64,000 bases of DNA from Flavobacteriales bacterium (GCA_015075325.1 JABTUP010000008.1:62001-126000); one strand, 5' to 3'. Shown: positions 1 through 9,191, counted from the stretch's first letter. The notes: generated by a model from the letters alone, not told the origin. A program made the numbers and translations.

Positions 1-1
1 T

Positions 2-2275
2 GGTGAACTTATTTATCAAAAAGATGCTAAAAACAACATTTTTGAAATGGTTTATGATGCGATAGGAAGATTGGAAACCAAAACCGAAAATGGTAGTCTA
101 AGCACTAACTATACCTATAAACAATCAGGAAATGGTATAAACCAACCCGAAGAAATAACCTACAATGGCATTTCCCAGAAGTTTACTTACGATTATTTGG
201 GTAGAGTAACCGAAACTAAAGAAACTTTTGAAGGTGAAGAATATGTTTTTGGTTATCAGTATGATGGATTTAACCGTGTTGAGCAAACCACTTACCCTTC
301 AGGATTTATAACCAAACATACCTATAACAGCATTGGTTACCCTACTGCGGTAACCGACGAACAAGCCAGTGTAACTTATTGGCAAGCTGGTAGTATGAAT
401 GCCTATAACCAATACAAAACCTATACTTTGGGTAATGGGCAAGTCACTACTAAAACCTATGATGATTACGGCTTGCCAACACAAATAAGTACTTCCGACC
501 CCAACATTCAAAATTTAGTACTTAACTTTAACCCACAAAACGGTAATTTAATGAGTAGAGCCAACCCAACCAAAAATTTGTTGGAAGAATTTACTTACGA
601 TAATTTACAACGCTTAACCGAAACCAAAGTAAACGGAGTGATACAATTGAGTACACAATATCAAGGCAACGGGAACATTGGCTTTAAAACCGATGCAGGA
701 AATTACACCTACGATGTAAACCGAAAAAATGCAGCAATACAAGTGAGCAACCCATTAGCAACCATAAGTAGCAATGTACAAGATATTATCTACACCCCCT
801 TTAACAGTGTTAGCTCCATTCTTGAAAACAACAACGAACTAACCTTTACTTATGGAGCTGACCAACAACGCCGAAAAATGGAATACAAAGTTGGCGGAAC
901 AGTAGAAAAAACAACCTATTATTTTGGTAATTACGAAAAAATAAAACTAGCCAATGGCGATGAAACCGAACTACATTACATTGCAGGAGGCGATGGTTTA
1001 GTAGCCATACATGTAATAACTACGCCCAACACTCAGTCCTCAACATCCACTACTTTTTATACTTATACCGACCATTTAGGTTCTATATTAACACTTACCG
1101 ATAATGTAGGCAACAGTGTTTTTGAAACCAATTTTGATGCTTGGGGAAGAAGAAGAAATGTAGACAATTGGACTTACACTAACACCGAAACTTTTGTTGA
1201 AAATGGTTATAACTTTAGTTGGCTAACACGTGGCTATACAGGGCATGAACACCTTGCTGAGTTTGGTTTGATAAACATGAACGGTAGGTTGTACGACCCT
1301 ATTTTAGGAAGAATGTTAAGCCCTGATAATTATGTACAAGATGCCACCAGTACACAAGGTTACAACCGTTACAGCTATGTGGTAAATAATCCTTTAAAAT
1401 ATACCGACCCAAGTGGTGAGTTTCTTTCAGGAATAGGGGCTGCGGTTCTTGGTTGGGTTAGTACTATTGGTGATGCAACAAGTAATGCTGTTTCATCAGG
1501 AGTATTAGTTCAAGGGGCTATGGCAGCAGGTCAAGTTTTTGCTATGGCAGGCATTACTTATGTTTCTATTTATGCAGGTTTAGCAATTTCTACTTCTTCA
1601 ATTCCTTTTGCTAATACCTTTGCAATAGTGGCTTCATCGTTTACCAGTAATATAGGAATGAGTACGCTTAATGGAAACACAAGTGTTGTAGTAAGCGTTG
1701 GTTTTGCTTCTTACGATTTTGATAATGGAAAAGCAAATGGCATTTGGAACTGGAATAACCTAAGCCCAATAGAAAAAATTGGGTATGGTTTTGGGGCTTT
1801 GGCGAACCTTAGAGACATTAATCAATTAATAAATAGTACAGATGTAAACTTATATACTCAAACAAGATATGAAGATGGAAGTAAAGATAAAATATCACAT
1901 TCAGGTATTGTTGATAATGAAACTGGGGAGAAATTGATGTCGTTTGGACCCAATTCAAGAGGTTACATTAACGGTAAAGTAGGTTTTGCTTTAGAGCCAA
2001 AACTAAGCACTTCAAATTATGAGGTTCCAATTGATTTATCGAAATCAGTTAATTTGACAGTAAATAAGTACAGTTTTACATTAACTAGAGGTTTAGGAAA
2101 AGTATTACCATACCAGGGATTAACTATAAACTGTGTTAACATGTCATCTTTATCTCTCTGGCTTAATGGCATCCCTAATATTGGTTTACACCCTGCTTTG
2201 CTGCATTATTCAATTCAAGCATACAATAGTGGCTTTCGCCCTGACTTATTTTCATTTTATTTACAAAACAGATGA
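2..2275 (+). CDS. RHS/YD-repeat protein with variable C-terminal domain, 5' end outside window
   Basis: The frame is open to the window edge, so the N-terminus lies upstream. The visible part has many YD repeats (YDxxGR-like, e.g. YDYLGR, YDAIGR) and then the RHS-associated core near 1285-1420 (RLYDPILGRMLSPD, then NRYSYVVNNPLKYTDPSGE). Such proteins form a shell that carries a C-terminal toxin. After the core come a hydrophobic stretch (about 1425-1640) and a C-terminal domain with a His motif (SHSGIV, about 1895) followed by an NCVN motif (Cys codon at 2132). That His-before-Cys order resembles circularly permuted papain/NlpC-like domains, which is inference. The stop overlaps the next gene. 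It lies in the probable integrated element ending near 7007. Confidence 0.88.
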   Translation, partial: GELIYQKDAKNNIFEMVYDAIGRLETKTENGSLSTNYTYKQSGNGINQPEEITYNGISQKFTYDYLGRVTETKETFEGEEYVFGYQYDGFNRVEQTTYPSGFITKHTYNSIGYPTAVTDEQASVTYWQAGSMNAYNQYKTYTLGNGQVTTKTYDDYGLPTQISTSDPNIQNLVLNFNPQNGNLMSRANPTKNLLEEFTYDNLQRLTETKVNGVIQLSTQYQGNGNIGFKTDAGNYTYDVNRKNAAIQVSNPLATISSNVQDIIYTPFNSVSSILENNNELTFTYGADQQRRKMEYKVGGTVEKTTYYFGNYEKIKLANGDETELHYIAGGDGLVAIHVITTPNTQSSTSTTFYTYTDHLGSILTLTDNVGNSVFETNFDAWGRRRNVDNWTYTNTETFVENGYNFSWLTRGYTGHEHLAEFGLINMNGRLYDPILGRMLSPDNYVQDATSTQGYNRYSYVVNNPLKYTDPSGEFLSGIGAAVLGWVSTIGDATSNAVSSGVLVQGAMAAGQVFAMAGITYVSIYAGLAISTSSIPFANTFAIVASSFTSNIGMSTLNGNTSVVVSVGFASYDFDNGKANGIWNWNNLSPIEKIGYGFGALANLRDINQLINSTDVNLYTQTRYEDGSKDKISHSGIVDNETGEKLMSFGPNSRGYINGKVGFALEPKLSTSNYEVPIDLSKSVNLTVNKYSFTLTRGLGKVLPYQGLTINCVNMSSLSLWLNGIPNIGLHPALLHYSIQAYNSGFRPDLFSFYLQNR

Positions 2276-2682
2276 AGCAAGTATTATTATTTGGTATTAT
2301 TGGGTTATTACCTTTTGCGTGTTCTACATCATCAAAACTTGAGAAGCAAATGCATGATGATAAGTTTCTTATTAAGATACAATACAAAATTATAGAACAT
2401 GGGTATTTTACATTTATTCAGTTAAATGATTCTGTTCCTGAACGAGAAATTGTTTTCAGCTATAGCATTAATAAAAGACATAATAAATTTTCGGTTTCCC
2501 TATTAGAAAGCAACACGATAAAGCCCTCTTATGATATTAAAGATTATGAAATTAGTGATAAATGGAATCTTAAAGAACGAAACACATGGAGAGAGAAGTA
2601 TTACAAAATAGTTCATGAAAAATTTCTCTACATGACTAATGAACAAAAATTTCATTTATTAGATTCTTTATCATTAAAATGA
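2272..2682 (+). CDS. Small putative lipoprotein, candidate immunity partner of the RHS protein
   Basis: A 136-residue product whose ATG overlaps the RHS stop (ATGA), so the two are translationally coupled. The N-terminus is a short hydrophobic signal ending in LPFAC, a plausible lipoprotein cleavage site, so the protein is probably exported and lipid-anchored. The rest is charged and has no family I recognise. A small gene directly behind a polymorphic RHS toxin is typically its immunity protein, and an exported one would fit a toxin acting in the periplasm or on the envelope. That role is inferred from position only. Confidence 0.6.
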   Translation: MKQVLLFGIIGLLPFACSTSSKLEKQMHDDKFLIKIQYKIIEHGYFTFIQLNDSVPEREIVFSYSINKRHNKFSVSLLESNTIKPSYDIKDYEISDKWNLKERNTWREKYYKIVHEKFLYMTNEQKFHLLDSLSLK

Positions 2683-2776
2683 GGTAATGTTCCAATTTAT
2701 CAGGTTTAAAACAGCTAAATTCTAAATCATTAAAAAAACTATACTTAAATAAAGAGAATCAATAGTGGTTGGTAAT

Positions 2777-4576
2777 ATGCACAGAATTGTAAAAAAACAC
2801 ATAACAAAACAATGTTTTTTTTATTGTATATTAATGTTTCCTACTTGGGTGTTCTCACAAATAGATTTCCTGCCATATCAATCTATTAACTTAAACTCAG
2901 ATGTTGAAGTTGTTTGCATTGGCGATGTTAATAATGATGGACTAAATGATGTTGTTATTGGTACCGACTTTTCTTTCAACCCTGTACTTGATTATAAAAT
3001 ATTTGTTTATTTACAAGATAATTTCGGGAATCTTTTACCAGCTACAATATACTCTTACCCAAATAATGCAATAATGACTATAGATATTGGTGATGTGAAT
3101 AATGACCAATTAAATGATATTGTTATTGGATATGGTGATAGTATTGGTATTTTTTATCAAAATGGAGTAGGCTTATTAAACCCTTTAGTAAGTTTTTATA
3201 GTGGAATTAGTGTTGGTGAATTAAAAATTGGAGATTTAAATAACGATGGATTATTTGATATTTCGGTTGGTCATAAGGGCAGCAATTTTATTAAATTATT
3301 TCTTCAAGATGTTTCTGGGTTTAATCAAGTTACTTATACTCAGCCTCAATCAAATAATCGTTCTGAAATAGCCATTGCAGATGTAAATAGTGATGGATTA
3401 AATGATGTCGTTTATATGGCTGGATGGGGTTTTACAGGTGTAGCAGGAGTTTACGTTTATTTACAAAACGGTTCAGGCTTACTTAATAATTATATTCAGT
3501 ACTCCTATCTAAACTCATCTTATAACTCATTAAATGGAATAGCATTGGGAGACGTAAATAACGATGGAAAAAATGATGTCGTAGCAACTAATGGAGGAAA
3601 TTTTTCATCTTCACGTCTTGTATTTTGGTTTCAAGATACATCATCATTTTTATTACAGACTCCTATTGATATTCAAGCGTATGATATCCCTCAACCAGTA
3701 GAAATAGCAGATTTTAATTGTGATGGTAAAAATGAAATAATTGTTGTGCATGGTGGATGGCTAAGTGTTACTTGGTACGAACAAAATATTAATGATAATT
3801 ATACTAATTACCAAAGTAATCCAATTCCTTACGCAAGTCATTTCAATCCATATGGACTTAGTATTGGAGATATAAATAATGATGGGAAGAAAGATGTAGC
3901 AATAGCAAATCATGCTGATGGATTGGTTCTTATGATTAACAATACCTCCCCAACCAATATTGACACTTCTTATTCAATATTGACCAATACAAACTTCTAT
4001 AGTAGTAGTGTTATCTCTAATTCCTTATATTATTCAGAGAAGACTATAGTTACGACTCCAGAATATATTATTACACAAATTGATTCCTTTAAAATAAATA
4101 TTTTTTATCAGATTGATAGTATAAGGCTTGACTCTGCATTTATTACCGAAAGTAGTATTTGTGGTCAGACTATCTCCGATACCATTTATAGTTCATACAA
4201 TTACCAAGATTCTACTTTTTTGAGTATAGATACGAATCTAATCTCGACTTCTATTGATTCAGTATTAATTGAAATAGAGCCACCAGTTATAGAGCCAGTA
4301 ATTATTGTGTTACCTGAATTGGTTATTCCGAATACCATAACCCCCAATGGCGATGGAATTAATGATGTTTGGATAATTGATAATATTGAATTTTATCCAA
4401 ATAACGAACTAGAAATATTTAACCGAAATGGCTCTTCCATATTTAAATCTATAAACTATACTAACAATTGGAACGGTCAATACAATGGGCAAGATTTACC
4501 AGCAACTACTTATTATTATGTAATTGATTTAGGTTCAAAAATATTAAAAGGTGATTTATCAATAATAAGGGAGTGA
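2777..4576 (+). CDS. FG-GAP repeat surface protein with T9SS type B sorting domain
   Basis: The ATG at 2777 is preferred over an in-frame GTG at 2765 because a signal peptide (MHRIVKKH then a hydrophobic run ending in FSQ) starts there. Seven FG-GAP/VCBS-like repeats follow, each with a calcium-loop signature such as IGDVNNDGLNDVVIG, IGDLNNDGLFD or IADFNCDGKNE, predicting an integrin-like beta-propeller. A linker rich in Ser, Thr and Ile leads to the final roughly 90 residues (PNTITPNGDGINDVW ... YYYVIDLG), the gliding-motility-associated type B C-terminal domain used by the type IX secretion system. The product is therefore predicted to be secreted across the outer membrane. A PorP/SprF gene follows after 4 bp. 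Confidence 0.88.
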   Translation: MHRIVKKHITKQCFFYCILMFPTWVFSQIDFLPYQSINLNSDVEVVCIGDVNNDGLNDVVIGTDFSFNPVLDYKIFVYLQDNFGNLLPATIYSYPNNAIMTIDIGDVNNDQLNDIVIGYGDSIGIFYQNGVGLLNPLVSFYSGISVGELKIGDLNNDGLFDISVGHKGSNFIKLFLQDVSGFNQVTYTQPQSNNRSEIAIADVNSDGLNDVVYMAGWGFTGVAGVYVYLQNGSGLLNNYIQYSYLNSSYNSLNGIALGDVNNDGKNDVVATNGGNFSSSRLVFWFQDTSSFLLQTPIDIQAYDIPQPVEIADFNCDGKNEIIVVHGGWLSVTWYEQNINDNYTNYQSNPIPYASHFNPYGLSIGDINNDGKKDVAIANHADGLVLMINNTSPTNIDTSYSILTNTNFYSSSVISNSLYYSEKTIVTTPEYIITQIDSFKINIFYQIDSIRLDSAFITESSICGQTISDTIYSSYNYQDSTFLSIDTNLISTSIDSVLIEIEPPVIEPVIIVLPELVIPNTITPNGDGINDVWIIDNIEFYPNNELEIFNRNGSSIFKSINYTNNWNGQYNGQDLPATTYYYVIDLGSKILKGDLSIIRE

Positions 4577-4580
4577 TATT

Positions 4581-5525
4581 TTGAAGTTTATATTAAACAT
4601 CATATTAATTACCTTTTCTGGATTGGCGATTGGGCAACAACTACCACAGTTCTCTCAACACATGTATAACAAACAAGTCCTTAACCCTGCTGTAACTGGT
4701 TCAGAAATGTTTATGGTTGCTCAACTAACACATCGGTCTCAATGGGTTGGTTTTGGCAATTCACCTACTACTCAATTATTGGGATTACACAGCTCTATAA
4801 ACAACAGAAATTTTGGTGTTGGAGGATATTTATTTAATGATACTTATGGTCCTTTCAGCAATCTTGGAGTCAATGGCTCATATGCCTATCACACGAAGCT
4901 TTCAAGAAAAACTAAATTGGGATTCGGATTATCAGGAACAGTCTCTCATTTTTCAGTTAATGGCAGTAAAATACAATTAAACAACGATGCAGACCCTCTG
5001 ATTAATTTAACAACAGCTGAAACCAATTTAAAATACAATGCCTCGTTTGGACTTCTTCTTCACAATGAAATTTACTATATAGGAGTTTCAGCATTAAATC
5101 TCATTCAACAAAAAGATCCTTTATACAAATCAAATGGAATGCTAGGTGGTTCTCTTCCATCTGTTTATCATTTCAATGCTATTGGTGGTATAGGTATAAG
5201 TTTAGATAAAACAAATACCATTTACCCTTCTTTTTTAGTTAAATATATTCCAAACAACCCTATACAAATAGATTTTAATCTAAGATATATTCTTGAGAAT
5301 GCTATTGAATTTGGTATTTCATACAGAACCGATGATGCGATTATTGGAGTTGTGAATTTATATATTATGGATGATTTAAATTTAATTTATTCATACGATT
5401 TCACTACTTCAAATATGTCAAAAGCAAATAAAGGTTCTCATGAAATAACTCTTGCTTATAATATTTACTACGACCCTATTTATAAAAAACAAAAAAAACG
5501 ATATAATCTAAAAAAGGTGAATTGA
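4581..5525 (+). CDS. PorP/SprF family type IX secretion system membrane protein
   Basis: A 314-residue outer-membrane protein with signal peptide (hydrophobic, ending GLAIGQQ) and the family's N-terminal signature PQFSQHMYNKQVLNPAVTGSE. The rest is a glycine- and aromatic-rich beta-barrel pattern. Members of this family pair with type B CTD cargo proteins and are needed for their secretion or surface attachment. The immediately upstream gene is such a cargo, so this is a cargo-partner pair. The start is TTG at 4581, preceded by AAGGGAG at good spacing; no ATG fits the signal peptide. Confidence 0.9.
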   Translation: MKFILNIILITFSGLAIGQQLPQFSQHMYNKQVLNPAVTGSEMFMVAQLTHRSQWVGFGNSPTTQLLGLHSSINNRNFGVGGYLFNDTYGPFSNLGVNGSYAYHTKLSRKTKLGFGLSGTVSHFSVNGSKIQLNNDADPLINLTTAETNLKYNASFGLLLHNEIYYIGVSALNLIQQKDPLYKSNGMLGGSLPSVYHFNAIGGIGISLDKTNTIYPSFLVKYIPNNPIQIDFNLRYILENAIEFGISYRTDDAIIGVVNLYIMDDLNLIYSYDFTTSNMSKANKGSHEITLAYNIYYDPIYKKQKKRYNLKKVN

Positions 5526-5539
5526 TTTAAAGTCAAATA

Positions 5540-6802
5540 TTAAGATTTGTTCTTCTCAAGCTTTAACCAAAAGTCTATCATCATCTGAGCTGCTTCTTCT
5601 TCATCAATTTTTATGTATTGCAGAAATGAGCGTTCATCGCTATGACCACTAATTTTTCTGATAAGAAGTGAATGCATTCCTTTTTTAAATTGATTAGTAC
5701 AAAACGACCTCCTACAAGTATGGCTAGATATACATTCATATTTTAAGAAGACTTCTTCGGTTTTTTGATTACCAATTTCTTTAATTTTCACAACAGGCTC
5801 ATTTATATTGGCTAATTGACCTATCGTTTTAATGGTTTTATTAAAATGATGACTATCAATATTAGTAGGAGGGGAGTAATTATATTTTTCTAATAACATT
5901 TTAAGCCTATTCGAAATAGGAATAACAACTCTAGAAACAGTCTTTTTCATACTGATTCTTATTAATCCTTCATTTACATTGATATGATGTCGCTTTAATC
6001 TTGATAAATCAGAAAACCTCAAACCTGTTTCACAGCCAATAACAAATAAATCTCTTATTTTCTCTAGTTCGTTGTTTTGAGTTAGATTTAAGCGTAATAA
6101 ATCTTCAATTTCTTCTTCTGTAATGTAAATATCAATCGCTTTACTATTTAATGTTTTAAAGCTAGAAACATCAATCGGAGTGGTGTAATTATTTTTAACA
6201 CAAAAATTCAAAAACACTTTTAAATTTTTAATCTGTTTTCCAACGGTACTCTTTCTCAATCCTACTTCCTTATTAGGTTTGATAGCATGATAACTTAGAT
6301 AATCAACAAAGCCATCGTAAAATTTTGGATTAATGTCACTAAACATGATTTGTCTTTTACGATATTTTTGAAAGCCCTCAAGATGTTTTTTAAGTGAATT
6401 ATAATCTTTAATTACGTCTGAGACTACTTGTCCTTCCTTAGTAGCTATAAACTCATCGTAACGGTCAAAGAAATCAAGTTTATGAACTTTCTCGGGAGAA
6501 GTGTTTAATTTAAATTGTTCATCTATATAAGAAATAGTAGGTGTCTTACCTTTTAAAATACATTCATCAACAATATTTTCGAGTTTTAATTTAATACTTT
6601 TCAGGTATTTTGACAGATGTTCATAATCGGGATGATTCCGTCTAACTTCTTTTGTATTCTGATTCCAGTACTTTGGCTCAATATACTTACCTGTTTTAAT
6701 TAAACTTCTTTTTTCTCTTGAAAAATTGTACTGTAAATAAATTGGAGTTGTACCATCTTTTTTAATGTGGTTTTTTTTAATTGTAAAATTAATTGTGTGC
6801 AT
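5540..6802 (-). CDS. Tyrosine-type site-specific integrase
   Basis: About 420 residues from the ATG at 6802; a longer in-frame start at 6865 adds 21 residues with no family character. It has an N-terminal Arm-DNA-binding region of Bacteroidota integrases (TINFTIKKNHIKKDGTTPIY), a SAM-like core-binding domain, and a catalytic domain with Arg in CETGLRFSDL, HxxR in SHTCRRSF, His in SGHSDERS and the nucleophile Tyr in FLQYIKI. All key residues are present, so it is probably active. It lies about 190 bp from a tRNA-Asp 3'-end remnant, as expected for the integrase of an element inserted in that tRNA. Confidence 0.92.
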   Translation of the reverse strand: MHTINFTIKKNHIKKDGTTPIYLQYNFSREKRSLIKTGKYIEPKYWNQNTKEVRRNHPDYEHLSKYLKSIKLKLENIVDECILKGKTPTISYIDEQFKLNTSPEKVHKLDFFDRYDEFIATKEGQVVSDVIKDYNSLKKHLEGFQKYRKRQIMFSDINPKFYDGFVDYLSYHAIKPNKEVGLRKSTVGKQIKNLKVFLNFCVKNNYTTPIDVSSFKTLNSKAIDIYITEEEIEDLLRLNLTQNNELEKIRDLFVIGCETGLRFSDLSRLKRHHINVNEGLIRISMKKTVSRVVIPISNRLKMLLEKYNYSPPTNIDSHHFNKTIKTIGQLANINEPVVKIKEIGNQKTEEVFLKYECISSHTCRRSFCTNQFKKGMHSLLIRKISGHSDERSFLQYIKIDEEEAAQMMIDFWLKLEKNKS

Positions 6803-6990
6803 AATATTATTTAGTTTAAAAATGAATAAATCTTGTTGATTAACAATTGAAAAACTGTCGAGCAATTGTCGAGCAAAGTTAGAAATCGTTTAAATAAGAT
6901 GGAGTAAAAAATATTTGTCAAAACCTTACTATTATTGACTTTTGATGTAAAATATGGTAAAATGAGGTAATAGTGAAAAGGGGAGTTTAC

Positions 6991-7006
6991 AATCCCGTCC
7001 AGACCG
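6991..7006 (+). other. tRNA-Asp 3'-end remnant, candidate attachment site
   Basis: The sequence AATCCCGTCCAGACCG matches the end of a Bacteroidota tRNA-Asp: the 3' side of the T-stem plus a CCAGACC acceptor strand that would pair with GGTCTGG, then discriminator G. The rest of the tRNA is absent upstream; what lies there (GGGGAGTTTAC) does not continue it. A plus-strand terminator follows, as it would after a tRNA. Next to an integrase this is best read as one att site, with the intact tRNA at the other end of the element, left of the window. Confidence 0.6.
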
Positions 7007-7008
7007 CA

Positions 7009-7036
7009 AAGCCCCACTATTAGTGGGGCTTTTTTG
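7009..7036 (+). terminator. Rho-independent terminator
   Basis: AAGCCCCAC pairs with GTGGGGCTT around a short ATTA-containing loop, followed by T6. There is no plus-strand gene just upstream, which suits a terminator left over from the tRNA whose 3' end survives at 6991-7006. Confidence 0.8.
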
Positions 7037-7095
7037 TTTATTAGCTGTCAGATTTGTTGTCGCTTTGTTAAAATAAATACCTCGTAATTATACTA

Positions 7096-7875
7096 TTACT
7101 TTACAACCACCACTTTTTCAATTAAGATATCGTCGTGAGGCCAATCTCTGCTGTCAGTTCTTACATTGGTAAGTTTTGGTACAACACTAAATCCTTCGAT
7201 AATCTCACCAAAAACAGTGTGTTCTCCATCAATATGGGCAGCACCTGGGTTTTTGGTATAGTAATCTACTTGTTCGGGAGAAAACGTGTAGTTGTTTTTC
7301 ATTTCGTAATGGGTGAGCATTTCTTTTGGGTAAATCATACCTTCTACTAAATAAAAAGCATAGGGGTCGGATCGTTTGTCGGGATTACTTAAATAGCCAC
7401 GAGCAGCACCCAAAGCACCTTTTTTATGGATATGTTTTCGTGTGATTTCATTAGGAATGGTGTAAGCTCCAATTTGTTTTTTAATGTCAACTTGTTTATC
7501 GTTGTATGTTCCTCCACCTTGAGCCATAAAGTTTTTAACTACTCTAGTAAATACCGAACCTTCGTAGAAACCTTTTTTAGCCATCATAATAAAATTGGCT
7601 CGGTGTAGGGGTGTATCATTAAAAAGTTTTACGGTAACTTTTCCTTTGGTAGTGTATATCTCTACAACAGTTTCAGGATTGTCTTTTCCGTAAGCTAAAA
7701 GCTTTTCTTTTACATTTTCGTCGTTAATTAAGTCGGGAGCTACTTCCTTCTCTAAAGGTTTTGGTTTATCAACCTCTTTCGGAACAACGATTTTTTGCTC
7801 TTCTTTAACAGGCTCAGGATCAGAGCATCCAAAAGCAACAAGGAGGATAAAAATATAGAGAAGTTGTTTTTTCAT
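7096..7875 (-). CDS. Cyclophilin-type peptidyl-prolyl cis-trans isomerase lipoprotein
   Basis: The 259-residue product starts with a lipoprotein signal (hydrophobic stretch then VAFGCS) and a Glu/Lys/Pro-rich linker. The cyclophilin fold follows: VEIYTTKGKVTVKLFNDTPLHRANF, the active-site-like block FYEGSVFTRVVKNFMAQGGG, and HTVFGEIIEGFSVV near the end. It should catalyse proline isomerisation during folding of exported proteins, anchored to a membrane facing the periplasm. The domain has an insertion (about residues 150-200) between the Gln-Gly-Gly block and the HTVFGE block, as in other Bacteroidota members. Confidence 0.9.
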   Translation of the reverse strand: MKKQLLYIFILLVAFGCSDPEPVKEEQKIVVPKEVDKPKPLEKEVAPDLINDENVKEKLLAYGKDNPETVVEIYTTKGKVTVKLFNDTPLHRANFIMMAKKGFYEGSVFTRVVKNFMAQGGGTYNDKQVDIKKQIGAYTIPNEITRKHIHKKGALGAARGYLSNPDKRSDPYAFYLVEGMIYPKEMLTHYEMKNNYTFSPEQVDYYTKNPGAAHIDGEHTVFGEIIEGFSVVPKLTNVRTDSRDWPHDDILIEKVVVVK

Positions 7876-7888
7876 TGCTTCAAAATTA

Positions 7889-8278
7889 CTAGAACAATTT
7901 GGTTTGAGTGGTTTCTAATTCCAGTAGTTTTTGTTTTCTCCATATTCCACCTCCATAACCAGTTAAACTACCATCAGAACCTATTACCCTGTGGCAAGGA
8001 ATAATTATCGAGATACGGTTTTCTCCATTTGCGGTAGCTACAGCCCTTATAGCTTTTAAATTACCTACAGCAATAGCTTGCTGTTTATAAGTACGAGTAG
8101 AACCAAAAGGTATTTTAAGTAATTCGTTCCACACCTTTAATTGAAATTCTGTACCAGCTAAATCTAACGGAACATCAAAAGTGGTTTGTTGGTTTAAAAA
8201 ATATGCTGTTAATTGATTTTTGGTTGTGGTTATAATAAGAAATAATTGCTGATTGATTTGATTAATCAAGAAAATCAA
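7889..8278 (-). CDS. Truncated second copy of methylated-DNA-cysteine methyltransferase
   Basis: Residues from TTTKNQLTAY onward nearly duplicate the C-terminal two-thirds of the full gene at 8562-9089, including the helix-turn-helix region and the active-site PCHR. The N-terminal ribonuclease-like domain is replaced by unrelated sequence (IFLINQINQQLFL). The nominal start at 8278 is a TTG and is doubtful; the frame continues upstream into the remnant at 8365-8496. The DNA is identical to the full copy for about 70 bp up to a sharp break near 8231. The catalytic domain is intact, so residual function cannot be excluded, but a partial tandem duplication is the simplest reading. Confidence 0.7.
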   Translation of the reverse strand: MIFLINQINQQLFLIITTTKNQLTAYFLNQQTTFDVPLDLAGTEFQLKVWNELLKIPFGSTRTYKQQAIAVGNLKAIRAVATANGENRISIIIPCHRVIGSDGSLTGYGGGIWRKQKLLELETTQTKLF

Positions 8279-8496
8279 TTGCCTATTAACTATAAAATCG
8301 TTTCCATCAGCTCTCGTGTCTACAATAGATATTTCATGAATTTCTGGTAATTGTTGTATTTTTTTTATGAAATTATTCCGACTTCAACATTAAAATCTTC
8401 CATCTTACGCAATTCATACAGTTTTTGATAAGTTTTACAACTCCACAATACTAAAATGCTCATTAAGATTGTGATGTAGGTAATAATAGGTTTCAT
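8279..8496 (-). pseudogene. Remnant of a small lipoprotein gene fused to the ogt copy
   Basis: From an ATG at 8496 the minus strand reads MKPIITYITILMSILVLWSC then KTYQKLYELRK, a lipoprotein-type signal, and stops at 8365 after 43 codons. In another frame, coding continues (NNFIKKIQQLPEIHEISIVD) straight into the truncated ogt copy without a stop. This looks like the start of an unrelated gene that suffered a frameshift near 8370-8385 and whose 3' part was replaced by the duplicated ogt segment. Family unknown. Confidence 0.45.
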
Positions 8497-8561
8497 TCTA
8501 ATAAATATGAAAAACTGAATCAGGAATATTCAGATTATTTTGATAATCAAATGTACCTTTT

Positions 8562-9089
8562 TTACAAATCAAAACAACTTTTTTGAGTAGATTCCAATTC
8601 AAGCAATTTTTGTTTTCTCCAAATACCACCACCATAACCAGTTAAGCTACCGTCGGAACCTATTACCCTGTGGCAAGGTATGATAATGGAAATTCTGTTT
8701 TCGCCATTAGCAGTAGCCACAGCCCGTATTGCTTTTAAATTACCTACAGCAATAGCTTGTTCTTTGTAGCTGCGAGTAGAACCAAAAGGTATTCTTTGTA
8801 ATTCGTTCCACACCTTTAATTGAAAATCTGTTCCTACTAAATCTAACGGAACATCAAAAGTGGTTTGTTGGTTTAAAAAATATGCTGTTAATTGATTTTT
8901 GGTTGTGGTTGTAATGGATGTTTCTTCTTCAATTATTTCAACATCCCAGTATTTTTTAAATTGATTGAAATGATTGTTGATGCGTTTCTCATTATCAAAC
9001 TCTAATAAACACAATCCTTTATTGGTTGAGCCAAGTGTTATTCTTCCAAGTGGTGATTCAAAAGTTGTTGTGTATATATTAGTCTTCAA
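8562..9089 (-). CDS. ogt: Methylated-DNA--[protein]-cysteine S-methyltransferase
   Basis: Full-length (175 residues) suicide DNA-repair enzyme that moves the alkyl group from O6-methylguanine to its own cysteine. The N-terminal domain (TTFESPLGRITLGSTNKGLCLLEF) precedes the DNA-binding/active-site domain with FQLKVWNELQRIPFGSTRSY, AVGNLKAIRAVATANGEN and the active-site IPCHRVIGSDGSLTGYGGG. No ATG fits the N-terminus; the frame begins with TTG at 9089. A truncated copy lies immediately downstream on the same strand. Confidence 0.92.
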   Translation of the reverse strand: MKTNIYTTTFESPLGRITLGSTNKGLCLLEFDNEKRINNHFNQFKKYWDVEIIEEETSITTTTKNQLTAYFLNQQTTFDVPLDLVGTDFQLKVWNELQRIPFGSTRSYKEQAIAVGNLKAIRAVATANGENRISIIIPCHRVIGSDGSLTGYGGGIWRKQKLLELESTQKSCFDL

Positions 9090-9191
9090 TGTCGTTGTTT
9101 TGTATAAAAATAATAAAAAATGGTCTACATGAAACTTTTAATGTATTATCGTTTAATCAATAACCTTCTAAACAGTTAGATTATATATGCT

